From Methylibium sp. (GTDB taxonomy: Bacteria; Pseudomonadota; Gammaproteobacteria; Burkholderiales; Burkholderiaceae_C), in the NCBI RefSeq assembly GCF_013817345.1, contig NZ_JACDCW010000038.1, positions 1-33,163 on the forward strand: a DNA stretch of 33,163 nt, in the 5' to 3' direction. The translations under genes and the position numbers were made by a program. This document shows, piece after piece, positions 8,564 through 16,817 of this stretch. Below the pieces are notes generated by a model. That model had not been told where the DNA came from and searched no databases. It saw only the letters and a program-made list of their open reading frames with translations. Within the stretch, counting starts at the first letter, position 1; every line of letters starts with the position of its first letter.

Positions 8564-9237
8564 AATTCCAAGCCACAGCCCTCGCCGCCACCATTTGCCT
8601 GGCCTTCGCACCGGCCCTCCATGCAGGAGACGGCAGCATGAAGCACGGTTCCGGCAAGGACGCCACGACGGCGGGCGCCTCCAGCGGCGCAGCAGGCACC
8701 ACGACCAATCGCAGCGGCTCCGGCTCACCCGCCGGCGACGACACGGTCACCGCGCCGAGCCAGCGCGAGAACACAACGACCGGCACCATGAAGGGCCAGT
8801 CCTCGGACGGCAGCATGAGCGGCTCGTCCAGCGGCAGCACGAGCGGCTCGGGCACGGCGCCCAACCGCAGCGGCTCCGGCTCACCCGGCGGCGACGACAC
8901 GGTCACCGCGCCGAGCCAGCGCGAGAACACAGCGACCGGCACCATGAAGGGCCAGTCCTCGGACGGCAGCATGAGCGGCTCGTCCAGCGGCAGCACGAGC
9001 AGCTCGGGCACGGCGCCCAACCGCAGCGGCTCCGGCTCACCCGCCGGTGACGACACGGTCACCGCGCCGAGCCAGCGCGAGAACACAACGACCGGCACCA
9101 TGAAGGGCCAGTCCTCGGACGGCAGCATGAGCGGCTCGTCCAGCGGCAGCACGAGCGGCTCGGGCACGACGCCCAACCGCAGCGGCTCCGGCTCACCCGC
9201 CGGCGACGACGCGGTCACCGCGCCAAGCCAGCGTTAA
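8560..9237 (+). CDS. Secreted Ser/Gly/Thr-rich tandem-repeat protein, unknown function
   Basis: A 225-residue protein with a Sec signal peptide (MKFQATALAATICLAFAPALHA, cleaved near HAGD) followed almost entirely by a 52-residue repeat. Each unit holds SGSGSPAGDDTVTAPSQR, TGTMKGQSSDGSMSG and a Ser/Gly run; there are three full copies and a fourth of 20 residues. The composition predicts an unstructured periplasmic or surface protein; no domain is recognised. I chose ATG 8560 rather than the in-frame start at 8542 because AGGAG (8548-8552) sits seven bases before it. It overlaps the fdhD stop by four bases, suggesting coupled translation, although a link with molybdoenzyme maturation is only inferred from position. 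A strong terminator follows. Confidence 0.8.
   Translation: MKFQATALAATICLAFAPALHAGDGSMKHGSGKDATTAGASSGAAGTTTNRSGSGSPAGDDTVTAPSQRENTTTGTMKGQSSDGSMSGSSSGSTSGSGTAPNRSGSGSPGGDDTVTAPSQRENTATGTMKGQSSDGSMSGSSSGSTSSSGTAPNRSGSGSPAGDDTVTAPSQRENTTTGTMKGQSSDGSMSGSSSGSTSGSGTTPNRSGSGSPAGDDAVTAPSQR
8707..9234 (+). repeat. 156-bp tandem repeat, 3.4 copies
   Basis: Units start at 8707, 8863, 9019 and 9175 (last unit truncated at 60 bp by the stop codon). By hand count, copy 1 differs from copy 2 at four positions and from copy 3 at three of 156, so identity is 97-98%. The period is a multiple of three, so copy-number change keeps the frame. Such near-identity points to recent duplication or ongoing homogenisation. 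Confidence 0.95.
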
Positions 9238-9256
9238 AGCTCCCGGCTTGTCGACG

Positions 9257-9291
9257 ACGGCGAAGCGCTCAGCGCTTCGCCGTTTTCTTTT
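9257..9291 (+). terminator. Strong Rho-independent terminator
   Basis: A perfect 12-bp stem (9257-9268 with 9272-9283) with a TCA loop is followed by TTTTCTTTT. It lies 20 bases after the repeat-protein stop and separates the molybdoenzyme/fdhD/repeat-protein unit from the formaldehyde-dehydrogenase operon. Confidence 0.9.
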
Positions 9292-9345
9292 GCGGGTACG
9301 GCATCTGCCCTCCGCAGGGGCCGCCTCAACCGAAGGAGCCGCCGC

Positions 9346-10593
9346 ATGAAAGCCATCGTCTACAACGGCCCACACGACGTGCAAGTCAAGGAGGTACCCG
9401 ATCCGAAGATCGAGTACGCCACCGATGTCCTGGTCAAGATCAGCAGCAGCAACATCTGCGGCTCCGACCTGCACATGTACGAGGGCCGCACCAGCCTGGA
9501 GGCGGGCCGCATCATCGGCCACGAGAACCTGGGCGAGGTGATCGCAGTCGGCAAGGCCGTGCTGCGCGTGAAGGTCGGCGACAAGGTCTGCATACCCTTC
9601 AATTGCAGTTGCGGTTACTGCAAGAACTGCGAGCGGGGCTACACGAGCGCCTGCCTGTCGATGAACCCGGGCAAGGTCGGCGCGGGCTACGGCTACGCCG
9701 ACATGGGCCCCTACGAAGGCGGCCAAGCCGAGTACCTGCGCGTGCCCTATGGCGACTTCAACTGCCTCGTGCTGCCCGACGATGCCGAGGAGAAAGAAAA
9801 CGACTACGTGATGCTGGCCGACATCTGGCCGACCGGTTATCACGCAGTGGAGCTCTCCGGCTTTCAGCCCGGTGAATCGATCGTCATCTACGGCTGCGGC
9901 CCGGTCGGGCTCATGGCAGCCTACTCGGCGCAACTGCGCGGCGCGAGCCGGGTGATGGTGATCGACCGCCATCCCGACCGGCTGGCGCTGGCCGAGCGCA
10001 TCGGCGCCATCGCGATCGACGACCGCAACCGCGACCATGTCGAGCAAGTGCTCGATTTCACCGAAGGCGAAGGCGCCGACCGCGGGTGCGAATGCGTCGG
10101 CTACCAGTGCCACGACCCGGCCGGCCACGAGGTGCCCAACGGCACCATGAACGACTTGGTGAAGTCGGTGCGCGCCACCGGCGGCCTGGGTGTCGTGGGC
10201 GTGTTCGTGCCGGAAGACCCGGGCGGCGCCGACGAGCTGGCCAGGAAGGGCGAGATCGCCTTCGACTTCGGCGCGTTCTGGAACAAGGGCCTCTCCATGG
10301 GCACCGGCCAGGCCAACGTGAAGGCCTACAACCGGCAGTTGTGCCGGCTCATCCAGCTCGACCGCGCGCAACCCGCCTTCATCGTCTCGCACGAATGCTC
10401 GCTCGAGGAAGCGCCCGAAGCCTACGAGCACTTCGACAAGCGCGACGACGGCTGGACCAAGGTGGTGCTCAAGCCGGGCCTGTCGGCCGGTGGCAAGGCA
10501 GCGGGCAAGGCCGGCGCCGGCGCAAACACCGGGGCCGAGGACAGCAAGGCCGAAAAGTCCCACGCCCATGCGCACGCAGGCGGCGCGAAGTGA
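9346..10593 (+). CDS. Zn-dependent alcohol dehydrogenase, glutathione-independent formaldehyde dehydrogenase type
   Basis: A 415-residue medium-chain dehydrogenase. The catalytic zinc site is CGSDLHMYEG with GHENLGEV (about residues 38-66), and the structural zinc site is the four-Cys block in CSCGYCKNCERGYTSAC (about 87-103). The NAD-binding motif YGCGPVGLMA lies near 185, and DRGCECVG is typical of the formaldehyde-dehydrogenase branch. Family members oxidise formaldehyde or other aldehydes/alcohols with NAD; the exact substrate is not shown. After the normal end (KVVLKPGL) there are about 35 extra residues rich in Gly, Ala and Lys that finish with HAHAHAGG, an uncommon possible metal-binding tail. 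A good AAGGAG precedes the ATG. It is the first gene of a tight four-gene operon. Confidence 0.9.
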   Translation: MKAIVYNGPHDVQVKEVPDPKIEYATDVLVKISSSNICGSDLHMYEGRTSLEAGRIIGHENLGEVIAVGKAVLRVKVGDKVCIPFNCSCGYCKNCERGYTSACLSMNPGKVGAGYGYADMGPYEGGQAEYLRVPYGDFNCLVLPDDAEEKENDYVMLADIWPTGYHAVELSGFQPGESIVIYGCGPVGLMAAYSAQLRGASRVMVIDRHPDRLALAERIGAIAIDDRNRDHVEQVLDFTEGEGADRGCECVGYQCHDPAGHEVPNGTMNDLVKSVRATGGLGVVGVFVPEDPGGADELARKGEIAFDFGAFWNKGLSMGTGQANVKAYNRQLCRLIQLDRAQPAFIVSHECSLEEAPEAYEHFDKRDDGWTKVVLKPGLSAGGKAAGKAGAGANTGAEDSKAEKSHAHAHAGGAK

Positions 10594-10603
10594 AGGACCG
10601 GGC

Positions 10604-11464
10604 ATGCACCACCTCTCGACGGGTATCGGCAAGCCGCTCCTGCTGATCCACGGCCTGGGCGGTAGCTGGCGTTCATGGACGCCGGTGCTGGGGCCGCTCG
10701 CAGCGCGGCGCCAGGTGATCGCGGTGGATCTGCCCGGCTTCGGCGAAACGCCGCCGCTGCCCGGCGAGGTGTCGATCGCGACGCTGGCCGACGCGACCTG
10801 CGACTTTCTCAAAGCCCGGCACCTGATCGGCGTGGACGCGGTCGGCAGCTCGATGGGTGCGCGCCTCGTGCTCGAACTCGCGCGCCGCGGTGCGATCGGC
10901 GCGACTGTCTCTCTGGACCCCGGCGGCTTCTGGCAGGGGTGGGAGCGCAGCTTCTTCCACCGCTCGATCGGCCTGTCGATCAAGTTGGTGCGGCTGCTGC
11001 AGCCGGCGATGCCGTGGATCACCGGCAATGCTTTCGGCCGCACGCTGCTGCTCTCGCAGCTCTCGGCACGGCCCTGGGCGCTGCCGGGCGACCTGGCGCT
11101 CATGGAGATGCGCAGCTACGCGCAGTCGCCCTCGTTCGACCCCCTGCTGCGCTCGCTGGTCTTCGGACCCGAGCAACGAGGGGCGGCGGCAGGGAGCACG
11201 CCCGGGCCGATCACCATCGGCTGGGGCCGCCAAGACCGCGTGTGCCTGCCCCGCCAAGCCGCGCGGGCGCTGCAACGCTTTCCCGGCGCGCGGCTGCACT
11301 GGTTCGAGCGCTGCGGCCACTTCCCTCACTGGGATCAACCCGAGCAGGCGGCGCGGCTGATCCTCGAGGCGACGGGCGACGCGGTGCGCAAGCCCGCGAC
11401 CGCTTCGCCGCATTCCAACACCGCCACTGCGACGGCAACGCCGCAAGAAGGAGTCAACACATGA
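10604..11464 (+). CDS. Alpha/beta-fold hydrolase
   Basis: A 286-residue cytoplasmic hydrolase. It starts with a strand and the oxyanion-region motif LLLIHGLGGSW, then VDLPGFGET, the nucleophile elbow GSSMGA (Ser about residue 84) and the base in CGHFPHWDQP near the C-terminus. The acid is probably the Asp of GRQDRV. The C-terminal 25 residues are a low-complexity Thr/Ala tail. The frame is open upstream, but ATG 10604 has GAAGGA a few bases before it and lies 10 bases after the dehydrogenase stop. Its own stop overlaps the next ATG (ATGA). Substrate unknown; the context suggests a role with the aldehyde dehydrogenase, but that is inference. Confidence 0.85.
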   Translation: MHHLSTGIGKPLLLIHGLGGSWRSWTPVLGPLAARRQVIAVDLPGFGETPPLPGEVSIATLADATCDFLKARHLIGVDAVGSSMGARLVLELARRGAIGATVSLDPGGFWQGWERSFFHRSIGLSIKLVRLLQPAMPWITGNAFGRTLLLSQLSARPWALPGDLALMEMRSYAQSPSFDPLLRSLVFGPEQRGAAAGSTPGPITIGWGRQDRVCLPRQAARALQRFPGARLHWFERCGHFPHWDQPEQAARLILEATGDAVRKPATASPHSNTATATATPQEGVNT

Positions 11465-11673
11465 CAGATCAACTGAAGAAGGGTGACCCGGTCGAATGGA
11501 ACACTTCGCAGGGCAAGACCACCGGCACGGTGACCAAGAAAGTGACCAGCACCGCGAAGGCCGGAGGACACACCGCCAAGGCCTCGTCCGGCGATCCGCA
11601 ATACGAGGTGAAGAGCGACAAGACCGGCAAGACCGCGATCCACAAGCCCGATGCGCTGAAGAAAGGGCACTGA
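11461..11673 (+). CDS. Hva1/TUDOR-domain protein (DUF2945)
   Basis: A 70-residue basic protein (KKGDPVEWNTSQG, GTVTKKVTS, PQYEVKSDKTGKTAIHKPDALKK). It has the pattern of the hypervirulence-associated TUDOR domain family, previously DUF2945: a small beta-barrel found as a stand-alone protein in many bacteria, function not established. GAAGGAG precedes the ATG and the gene overlaps the hydrolase stop by four bases. The next gene begins one base after its stop, so all are translated together. It has no signal peptide or membrane segment. Confidence 0.85.
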   Translation: MTDQLKKGDPVEWNTSQGKTTGTVTKKVTSTAKAGGHTAKASSGDPQYEVKSDKTGKTAIHKPDALKKGH

Positions 11674-11674
11674 G

Positions 11675-12070
11675 ATGGCCACGTCCGACACCCACCGCGC
11701 CCCCGCCAAGCGCGGCGCCGCGAAGGACGATGCTGCCGCGGAGCACCGCAGCACGTTGGCCGAATTCAAGAAGGCCGTGAACATGGCGCCCGCCAAGCTG
11801 GAGCGCTGGCTGGAAAGCGAAGACTCGAAGGAGGTCGGGTGGGTGCACGAAGGCGAGCACGAATCCGTCGGCCACCACTCGGGCCGGCGCATCGTGGAAT
11901 TGCTGCGCGCCCGGCAGGCCGATCTGTCGGACGAAGATTGGGCGCACATGCGCAAGGTCGTCGGCTACGTGCACCGCCACCTTGCACAGCGGCCCGCGGG
12001 CGATGTGCGCGAGACGCGCTGGCGCTACTCTCTGATGAACTGGGGGCACGACCCGCTGGCGCACCACTGA
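11675..12070 (+). CDS. DUF3140 family protein
   Basis: A 131-residue soluble protein. After a short Ala/Lys/Arg-rich N-terminus it shows EFKKAVNMAPAKLERWLESEDSKEVGW, then ESVGHHSGRRIVELL, DEDWAHMRKVVGYVHRHLAQRP and RYSLMNWGHDP, the recognisable DUF3140 layout; the function is not established, although some databases call members DNA-binding. The start ATG lies one base after the DUF2945 stop, and the two families commonly travel together. It is the last gene of the formaldehyde-dehydrogenase operon. Confidence 0.85.
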   Translation: MATSDTHRAPAKRGAAKDDAAAEHRSTLAEFKKAVNMAPAKLERWLESEDSKEVGWVHEGEHESVGHHSGRRIVELLRARQADLSDEDWAHMRKVVGYVHRHLAQRPAGDVRETRWRYSLMNWGHDPLAHH

Positions 12071-12125
12071 AGCGGCGTCGGCGCGGCCTTCAATGCGCCG
12101 TCCTCGACTGACAGTCGGCAAAACG

Positions 12126-12160
12126 AAAAGCGGAAGGGCCCCGCACGGCAACCTCTCCGC
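12126..12160 (-). terminator. Weak hairpin between two convergent genes
   Basis: An imperfect stem (12130-12138 with 12152-12160, two mismatches) is followed on the minus strand by TTTTCGTTT. It could end the DUF378 transcript. The pairing is poor, so this is tentative. Confidence 0.25.
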
Positions 12161-12179
12161 CTTGCGCCGAAACGTCGCC

Positions 12180-12506
12180 TCAATACATCGGCTGCGGTGA
12201 TCTGCGCCGCTCGACGAAGTTGGGATGCCCCGGGCCGTAGTCAGAGCCGAAGCGGTTTTCGGTGTTCGGCGAACGAGCCACCCGCGGGTACAAGGTGAGC
12301 GCGTAGATGCCCGCGGCGCCGACCAGCACGTAAATGATGCGCGTGAGCAGCGAGCCTTCGCCGAACAGCGCACTCACCAGGTTGAGGTCGAACAGCCCGA
12401 TCAGTCCCCAGTTCAGGGCACCGACGATCACCAGGGCGAGCGCGATCGAGCCGATCACCGACTGCGACTTGTGAGCCGTTTCGTGGGAGGTTGAAGCATT
12501 GGCCAT
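12180..12506 (-). CDS. DUF378 family small membrane protein
   Basis: A 108-residue protein with two predicted membrane helices: SIALALVIVGALNWGLIGLF (with the family hallmark NWGLIG) and ITRII-like LLTRIIYVLVGAAGIYALTLY, joined by a short loop with FGEG. The C-terminal third is polar and longer than in minimal DUF378 proteins. Its function is unknown. AGAAAGGA lies about six bases before the ATG. It is a single gene, convergent with the DUF3140 operon. The 229 bases upstream (12507-12735) hold its promoter region; I see no clear consensus and no other gene there. Confidence 0.85.
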   Translation of the reverse strand: MANASTSHETAHKSQSVIGSIALALVIVGALNWGLIGLFDLNLVSALFGEGSLLTRIIYVLVGAAGIYALTLYPRVARSPNTENRFGSDYGPGHPNFVERRRSPQPMY

Positions 12507-12735
12507 GACAGTCCTTTCTGGGTAGAGAAACTAGAGCTACGGGAACCTTCGTTCGGGCACATGCCATGCCCGCCAATACGCCTGCCCATCGCCGGCGTTT
12601 CGCCATGCATGCCCTTGTCGCCTCGCTCTGGCACAGCCACGTCTACGAAGATCCAATCCGGTCAGCTCATCACGCCGGGTGTCCGCATGTGGCCGAGCAT
12701 GCGCTGATGAAGAAGCTCGTCCGGACCTATGGCGA

Positions 12736-13437
12736 TCAGTCGCCGAGCCGGCCGCGATCCAGAAAGAGCCGCCGGTCGCAGCGCGCCGCCAGCGACTCGT
12801 CGTGCGTCACCACCACATAGGCGGTGCCGACCGCCGCAGCCAGCTTGCGCATCAGCGCGAACACGCCGTCAGCGGTGCTGCGGTCGAGGTTGCCGGTGGG
12901 CTCGTCGGCCAGCACGCACGCCGGCCGCGTGACCAGCGCGCGCGCCACCGCGACGCGCTGGCGCTCGCCCCCCGACAACTCCGACGGCCGGTGCGCGGCG
13001 CGCCCTGCCAAGCCCACCGAAGCGAGCATCGCCTGCGCCTGCGCCTGCGCCTCGTCGCGCGTCATGCGGCGGATGAGCAGCGGCATCGCCACGTTGTCGA
13101 GAGCGCTGAACTCGGGCAACAGATGGTGGAACTGATAGATGAACCCGAGGTGCGCGTTGCGCCAGGCGCCCTGGGCCGCGGCGTCCATGCCGGCGCCCTG
13201 GCCGCTGAGCGCACGGCCCATCAGCTCCACGCTGCCGGCGCTGGGTTCGTCGAGCCCGCCGAGCAGGTGCAGCAAGGTGCTTTTGCCCGAACCCGAAGCG
13301 CCCACCACGGCCAGGGTTTCGCCGCGCGCCACGGCGATGTCCACGCCCTGCAGCACCGCCACGTCGAGGCCGCCCTCGCGGAAGCGCTTGTGCAGGCCGC
13401 GGCCCCGCAAGACCGCGTCCCCCGCCGCCTCACTCAT
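12736..13437 (-). CDS. Lipoprotein-releasing ABC transporter ATPase LolD
   Basis: The cytoplasmic ATPase of the Lol system, which frees mature lipoproteins from the inner membrane and hands them to LolA. The 233-residue protein has Walker [11 protein letters not shown]-loop region [12 protein letters not shown], signature LSGGERQR and Walker [13 protein letters not shown], with the switch His in [17 protein letters not shown] is characteristic of LolD rather than of other MacB-type ATPases. Its first bases overlap the end of lolC by eight, so the pair is translationally coupled. Confidence 0.94.
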   Translation of the reverse strand: MSEAAGDAVLRGRGLHKRFREGGLDVAVLQGVDIAVARGETLAVVGASGSGKSTLLHLLGGLDEPSAGSVELMGRALSGQGAGMDAAAQGAWRNAHLGFIYQFHHLLPEFSALDNVAMPLLIRRMTRDEAQAQAQAMLASVGLAGRAAHRPSELSGGERQRVAVARALVTRPACVLADEPTGNLDRSTADGVFALMRKLAAAVGTAYVVVTHDESLAARCDRRLFLDRGRLGD

Positions 13438-14686
13438 AGCGCAAGGCCTGCGCCGGCTGCACGCGGCTCGCGCGCCAGCTCGGGTAGAGCGTGGCCACGA
13501 AGGCCAGCACCAGCGAGATCAGCGCGATGGGCGCGATGTCGGCCATCTGCGGATCGCTCGGCATGCGGTTGATGAGATAGATGCTGCCCGGCAGAAAGCT
13601 CGCCTGGAACAGCCGCTCGAGCGCCGGCACGATGACGTCGATGTTGAGCGCGACCAGCAGGCCCAGTGCCAGCCCGCCCAGCGTGCCCAGCACGCCCGAC
13701 AGCGCGCCCTGCACCATGAAGATGCCCATGATCGAGCGCGGGCTCGCACCCAGGGTGCGCAGGATGGCGATGTCGGCCTGCTTGTCGGTCACCGTCATCA
13801 CCAGCGTGCTCACAAGGTTGAACGCGGCCACTGCGACGATCAGGGTGAGGATGATGAACATCATGCGTTTTTCGAGCTGCACCGCGTCGAACCAGTTGCG
13901 GTTGGTGCGGGTCCAGTCACGCACCGCCACGTCGGGGCCCAGGCTCATCGCCAGTTCGGCGGCGACCGTGCGTGCGTCCTGCTGGTCGTCCAGGCGGAGC
14001 TGCACGCCGGTGGGCCCTTCCACGCGAAAGAGCCGCGCTGCGTCGTCCACGTGCATCAGCGCCAGGCCGCTGTCGTACTCGTAGTGGCCGGACTCGAACA
14101 CGCCCGCCACCGTCATCTGCTTGAGCCGCGGCACCACCCCGGCCGGCGTGACCTGCCCATTGGGCGTGACGATGGTGACCGCATCGCCCACCCGCACGCC
14201 CAGGCTGCGCGCGAGCTCGCCGCCGAGCACGATGCCCCAATCGCCGGGCCGCAGTTCGGCGAGCACGGTCCCGGCCAGCTCGGCGGCCAGCGGCGTGACC
14301 TTGGGCTCCTCGGCGGGGTCGATGCCGCGCACGACCACGCCTCGCATGTCCTCGCCGCGCGCCACCAGGGCCTGCGCCGCGATGAAGGGCGCGGCGCCGC
14401 GCACTTCCGGGTGCTGCATCGCCTGCGCCGCGAGAGCGCGCCAGTCGGCCAGGGCCGCGCCACCCCCGCCGAACACTTCGACATGCGCCACCACACTGAG
14501 CATGCGGTCGCGCACCTCTTTCTGGAAGCCGTTCATCACACTCAGCACGATGATGAGCGCGGCCACGCCGAGCGCGATGCCGAGCATCGAGACGCCGGAG
14601 ATGAAGGAGATGAAGGCGTTGCGCCGGCCGCCGCGGCCCGCGCGCGTGTAGCGCCAGCCGATGAGGAGTTCGTAGGGCCACTGCAT
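13430..14686 (-). CDS. Lipoprotein-releasing permease LolC/LolE
   Basis: The inner-membrane subunit that works with LolD. The 418-residue protein has the N-terminal block [12 protein letters not shown] and a first membrane helix ([21 protein letters not shown]), a large periplasmic domain (about 60-260), and a C-terminal FtsX domain with three helices; it ends [28 protein letters not shown] is the typical coupling region. Only one LolC/E gene is present, fitting the single-permease arrangement seen in many non-enteric Proteobacteria, where it may act as a homodimer. The 131 bases upstream carry a short hairpin (14773-14795) without T-run. Confidence 0.92.
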   Translation of the reverse strand: MQWPYELLIGWRYTRAGRGGRRNAFISFISGVSMLGIALGVAALIIVLSVMNGFQKEVRDRMLSVVAHVEVFGGGGAALADWRALAAQAMQHPEVRGAAPFIAAQALVARGEDMRGVVVRGIDPAEEPKVTPLAAELAGTVLAELRPGDWGIVLGGELARSLGVRVGDAVTIVTPNGQVTPAGVVPRLKQMTVAGVFESGHYEYDSGLALMHVDDAARLFRVEGPTGVQLRLDDQQDARTVAAELAMSLGPDVAVRDWTRTNRNWFDAVQLEKRMMFIILTLIVAVAAFNLVSTLVMTVTDKQADIAILRTLGASPRSIMGIFMVQGALSGVLGTLGGLALGLLVALNIDVIVPALERLFQASFLPGSIYLINRMPSDPQMADIAPIALISLVLAFVATLYPSWRASRVQPAQALRYE

Positions 14687-14817
14687 GTGCGCGGGATGCT
14701 ACCCGAGGGCACCCTGCGCTCGCCCCGCCATGGGCAAGGCGGCGAACGGCTGCGCCGACGACCTCGAAGGCGTTCGGGCAGAAGAGCTGCCCGAAGCTCC
14801 ACCGGCGCGTTGCTGCG

Positions 14818-15585
14818 CTACTTGCGGGTGGGCGGCAACTGCGCCACCACCGCGTCTTCCGCGCCTGCGCCCCCTGGGACGCAGTGAGGCTGCGACCATG
14901 GTCCTTCGAAGCTGATCTGGTCCACACCGCCCGGCCCGACGCCCCCCGGCACGTAGTCGAGCACCAGCGCGCTCCGCGTGCGCCAAGCGATGGCGTGGTC
15001 GGCACAGGAACTGTCACCGGACACGCCTACCGCACCCACCAGCGCCTTGTTCGCGTTGTACAGCGCCAGCCCGCCGCCGAAGACATTGATGCCGCCGACA
15101 CGCTTGCCCGTCATCGGATCGTTCGGTTGACCGAAGCGCCGGCCTTCGCCCTTGTAGGCATCGAATGTATCGACCGGATTGCTGTGCTGCAGGCCGTAAA
15201 GGCTGCCGCCCGGCTGTACTGCGGTGTAGAGGTTGGCGGTGGAAAGCGCCAGACCCGGCAAGCTGAAAGCGTTGGCGGTGTAGGCCTTCTGCGCCGAGAT
15301 GACCCGACTGCCCGGCCATTGCGAACCACGCTCGACGCCGGTGAAGGCTACGGCACACACGATGCCGTCGCGGTTGACGACGGTGCCCCACATGTCGAGA
15401 TCGAAGCCGCCGTTGGAGGCATGCCGCGCCTGCGTCAGGGCCGCCTTGAGCTGCGCGTGCGAAGGCAGCCCCGCACAGGAGCGCTGATCGTCCGAAGCCC
15501 AGGCAGGCGAAGCAACGGCCAGCGTCAACAAGCCGGCCAGCAAACCTGCGGATCCGGCCGCGCGTGCGATGTTTTTCTTGCTCAT
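14818..15585 (-). CDS. Exported GlcG/HbpS-like protein
   Basis: A 255-residue protein with a Sec signal peptide (cleaved near PAWAS) and a GlcG/HbpS (DUF336-type) domain: QLKAALTQARHASNGGFDLDMWGTVVN..., SAQKAYTANAF, and GGINVFGGGLALYN...GAVGVSGDSSCADHAIAW. Members bind haem or small ligands and some sense redox; the role here is unknown. Family proteins are usually about 140 residues; the extra length is the signal, an insertion around the LYGLQHSNPVDTFDAY segment, and a Pro/Gly-rich C-terminus. CAGGAGA sits about six bases before the ATG. It appears monocistronic. Confidence 0.83.
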   Translation of the reverse strand: MSKKNIARAAGSAGLLAGLLTLAVASPAWASDDQRSCAGLPSHAQLKAALTQARHASNGGFDLDMWGTVVNRDGIVCAVAFTGVERGSQWPGSRVISAQKAYTANAFSLPGLALSTANLYTAVQPGGSLYGLQHSNPVDTFDAYKGEGRRFGQPNDPMTGKRVGGINVFGGGLALYNANKALVGAVGVSGDSSCADHAIAWRTRSALVLDYVPGGVGPGGVDQISFEGPWSQPHCVPGGAGAEDAVVAQLPPTRK

Positions 15586-15706
15586 ACGGTTCTCCTGAGT
15601 CAGTGGGGGCCGGTCGATGCCGGGACTCGAACTGTCGGAGATAGAGGCGCCGCTGGCTGCTGCCTCCCCTAATTCAAAGTAGGTGCCGACCCGCCATTCC
15701 TCGCGG

Positions 15707-16195
15707 CTACCACTTGCGGTGGTAGTTCGCCGTCATGAACTGCGTCCATTCGCCGTCGTCACCGAGCACGTGGGAGGTCAGCATGCGGTGGTCAGGGCTC
15801 TTGATCTCGATCACGTCGCGGTAGGTCGCCAGCGTGCCGTCACCCGAGAAGCTCGGGCCCTGAGACTCGAGCGTCAGCACCTTGCCAGCCGCGTCGAGCG
15901 ATCCGTTCGTGTAGATCCACAGGTGGCTCATCATCGAGCCGACCCACGTGCCCGTGTAGCGAGCCGCCTGGGGGTCGTAACCTAGCGTCAGGAGCATGGT
16001 GCCCGTCTCGCCGCCGGGCATTTCGGCACGGCCCTCGCAGAGAACCCAATAGCCGCCGAGCGCGCGCACGCTCTCGGTGCCCTTGAACTTCTGCGGCGCC
16101 GCGCCGGGCTCGCAGGCCGCTTCGGATTCGGACGTCCATTCGCCCACGAGTCGATCCAGCCAGCGATGCTGCTCGTGCGGTTCGGTGTTCATCAT
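15707..16195 (-). CDS. DUF1579 family protein
   Basis: A small soluble protein (162 residues from the chosen start) with the DUF1579 pattern: HRWLDRLVGEWTSESE at the start, FKGTESVRALGGYWV, and a series of beta-strands including DPQAARYTGTWVGSMMSHLW and GEWTQFMTANYHRKW at the end. It is probably a lipocalin-like barrel; function not established. The frame allows ATG at 16201, 16195 and 16192. GAGGAG directly abuts the first, so the second or third is more likely. It begins about 30 bases after the VOC gene stop and is co-transcribed with it. Confidence 0.82.
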   Translation of the reverse strand: MMNTEPHEQHRWLDRLVGEWTSESEAACEPGAAPQKFKGTESVRALGGYWVLCEGRAEMPGGETGTMLLTLGYDPQAARYTGTWVGSMMSHLWIYTNGSLDAAGKVLTLESQGPSFSGDGTLATYRDVIEIKSPDHRMLTSHVLGDDGEWTQFMTANYHRKW

Positions 16196-16228
16196 CGTCA
16201 TCTCCTCGGGTTCGTTGCCTGGCGTGGC

Positions 16229-16639
16229 TCAAGGGGCCACGACGATCATCCACGACACGCCGAAGCGGTCGGCGACCATGCCGAAGCTCGGCGAGAAGAA
16301 GGTCGGCCCGAGCGGCATCTGGATCTGCCCGCCGTCGCTCAGGGCGGTGAACAGCCGGTCCGCCGCGGCCGCGTCGGGCGCGGACAGCGACAGCGAGACA
16401 CCCTGGAAATTCGGCTTGCCCGAGCACATGCCGTCCGAGGCCATCACTTCGCTGTCGCCGATCCGAAAGGAGGCATGCATAACCTTCTCGGCGCCAGCGC
16501 TGCCGGCCGGGCACATGGCGGGCTCGGGGCTGTCCTTGTAGCGCATGAAGTCACCCGGCTCGGCGCCGAGCGCGCGACGGTAGAACTCGATCGCCTCTTC
16601 GCAGCGACCTTCGAAGAAAAGATAGGGTTGGATGCGCAT
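16229..16639 (-). CDS. VOC-superfamily protein, PhnB-like
   Basis: A 136-residue glyoxalase/bleomycin-resistance-fold protein of the PhnB (3-demethylubiquinone-9 methyltransferase-like) subgroup. Typical blocks are MRIQPYLFFEGRCEEAIEFYRRALGAE, VMHASFRIGDSEVMASDG and the C-terminal PLGPTFFSPSFGMVADRFGVSWMI. Its activity is unknown. The frame is open to 16693, but AAGGAA lies about six bases before the ATG at 16639. It is transcribed with the DUF1579 gene and divergent from the TetR regulator, which probably controls the pair. Confidence 0.87.
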   Translation of the reverse strand: MRIQPYLFFEGRCEEAIEFYRRALGAEPGDFMRYKDSPEPAMCPAGSAGAEKVMHASFRIGDSEVMASDGMCSGKPNFQGVSLSLSAPDAAAADRLFTALSDGGQIQMPLGPTFFSPSFGMVADRFGVSWMIVVAP

Positions 16640-16760
16640 TTCAGTTCCTTTCATATTAGGGGTGGGCAGGAAACACGAGGAATCGTTCGACACGGGCAGG
16701 GCACGGGTTCAAGGCGCTGCCACGACCTTTACGAGACGCCGAAGCGGTTGAATGAGCGTG

Positions 16761-16799
16761 TGTGGACAGCGTACACTTTGTTTGTGTATGGTGTCCACA
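16761..16799. promoter_or_regulatory. Long inverted repeat, probable TetR operator
   Basis: A 39-bp imperfect palindrome centred on 16780. The outer arms TGTGGACA (16761-16768) and TGTCCACA (16792-16799) are perfect; the inner arms GTACAC (16771-16776) and GTGTAT (16784-16789) have one mismatch. It lies between the divergent VOC and TetR genes. A weak plus-strand promoter (TTGTTT at 16778, TATCCG at 16801, spacer 17) would run through it. Binding by the adjacent TetR protein is inference. Confidence 0.65.
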
Positions 16800-16817
16800 A
16801 TATCCGACCAGAAATCA

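Noticed and set aside
8496-9218. Minus-strand repetitive frame opposite the repeat protein
   Set aside because: A repeat whose period is a multiple of three gives repeating frames on both strands; only the plus frame has a signal peptide and ribosome site.
8707-9234. CRISPR array
   Set aside because: The units are contiguous 156-bp coding repeats with no unique spacers.
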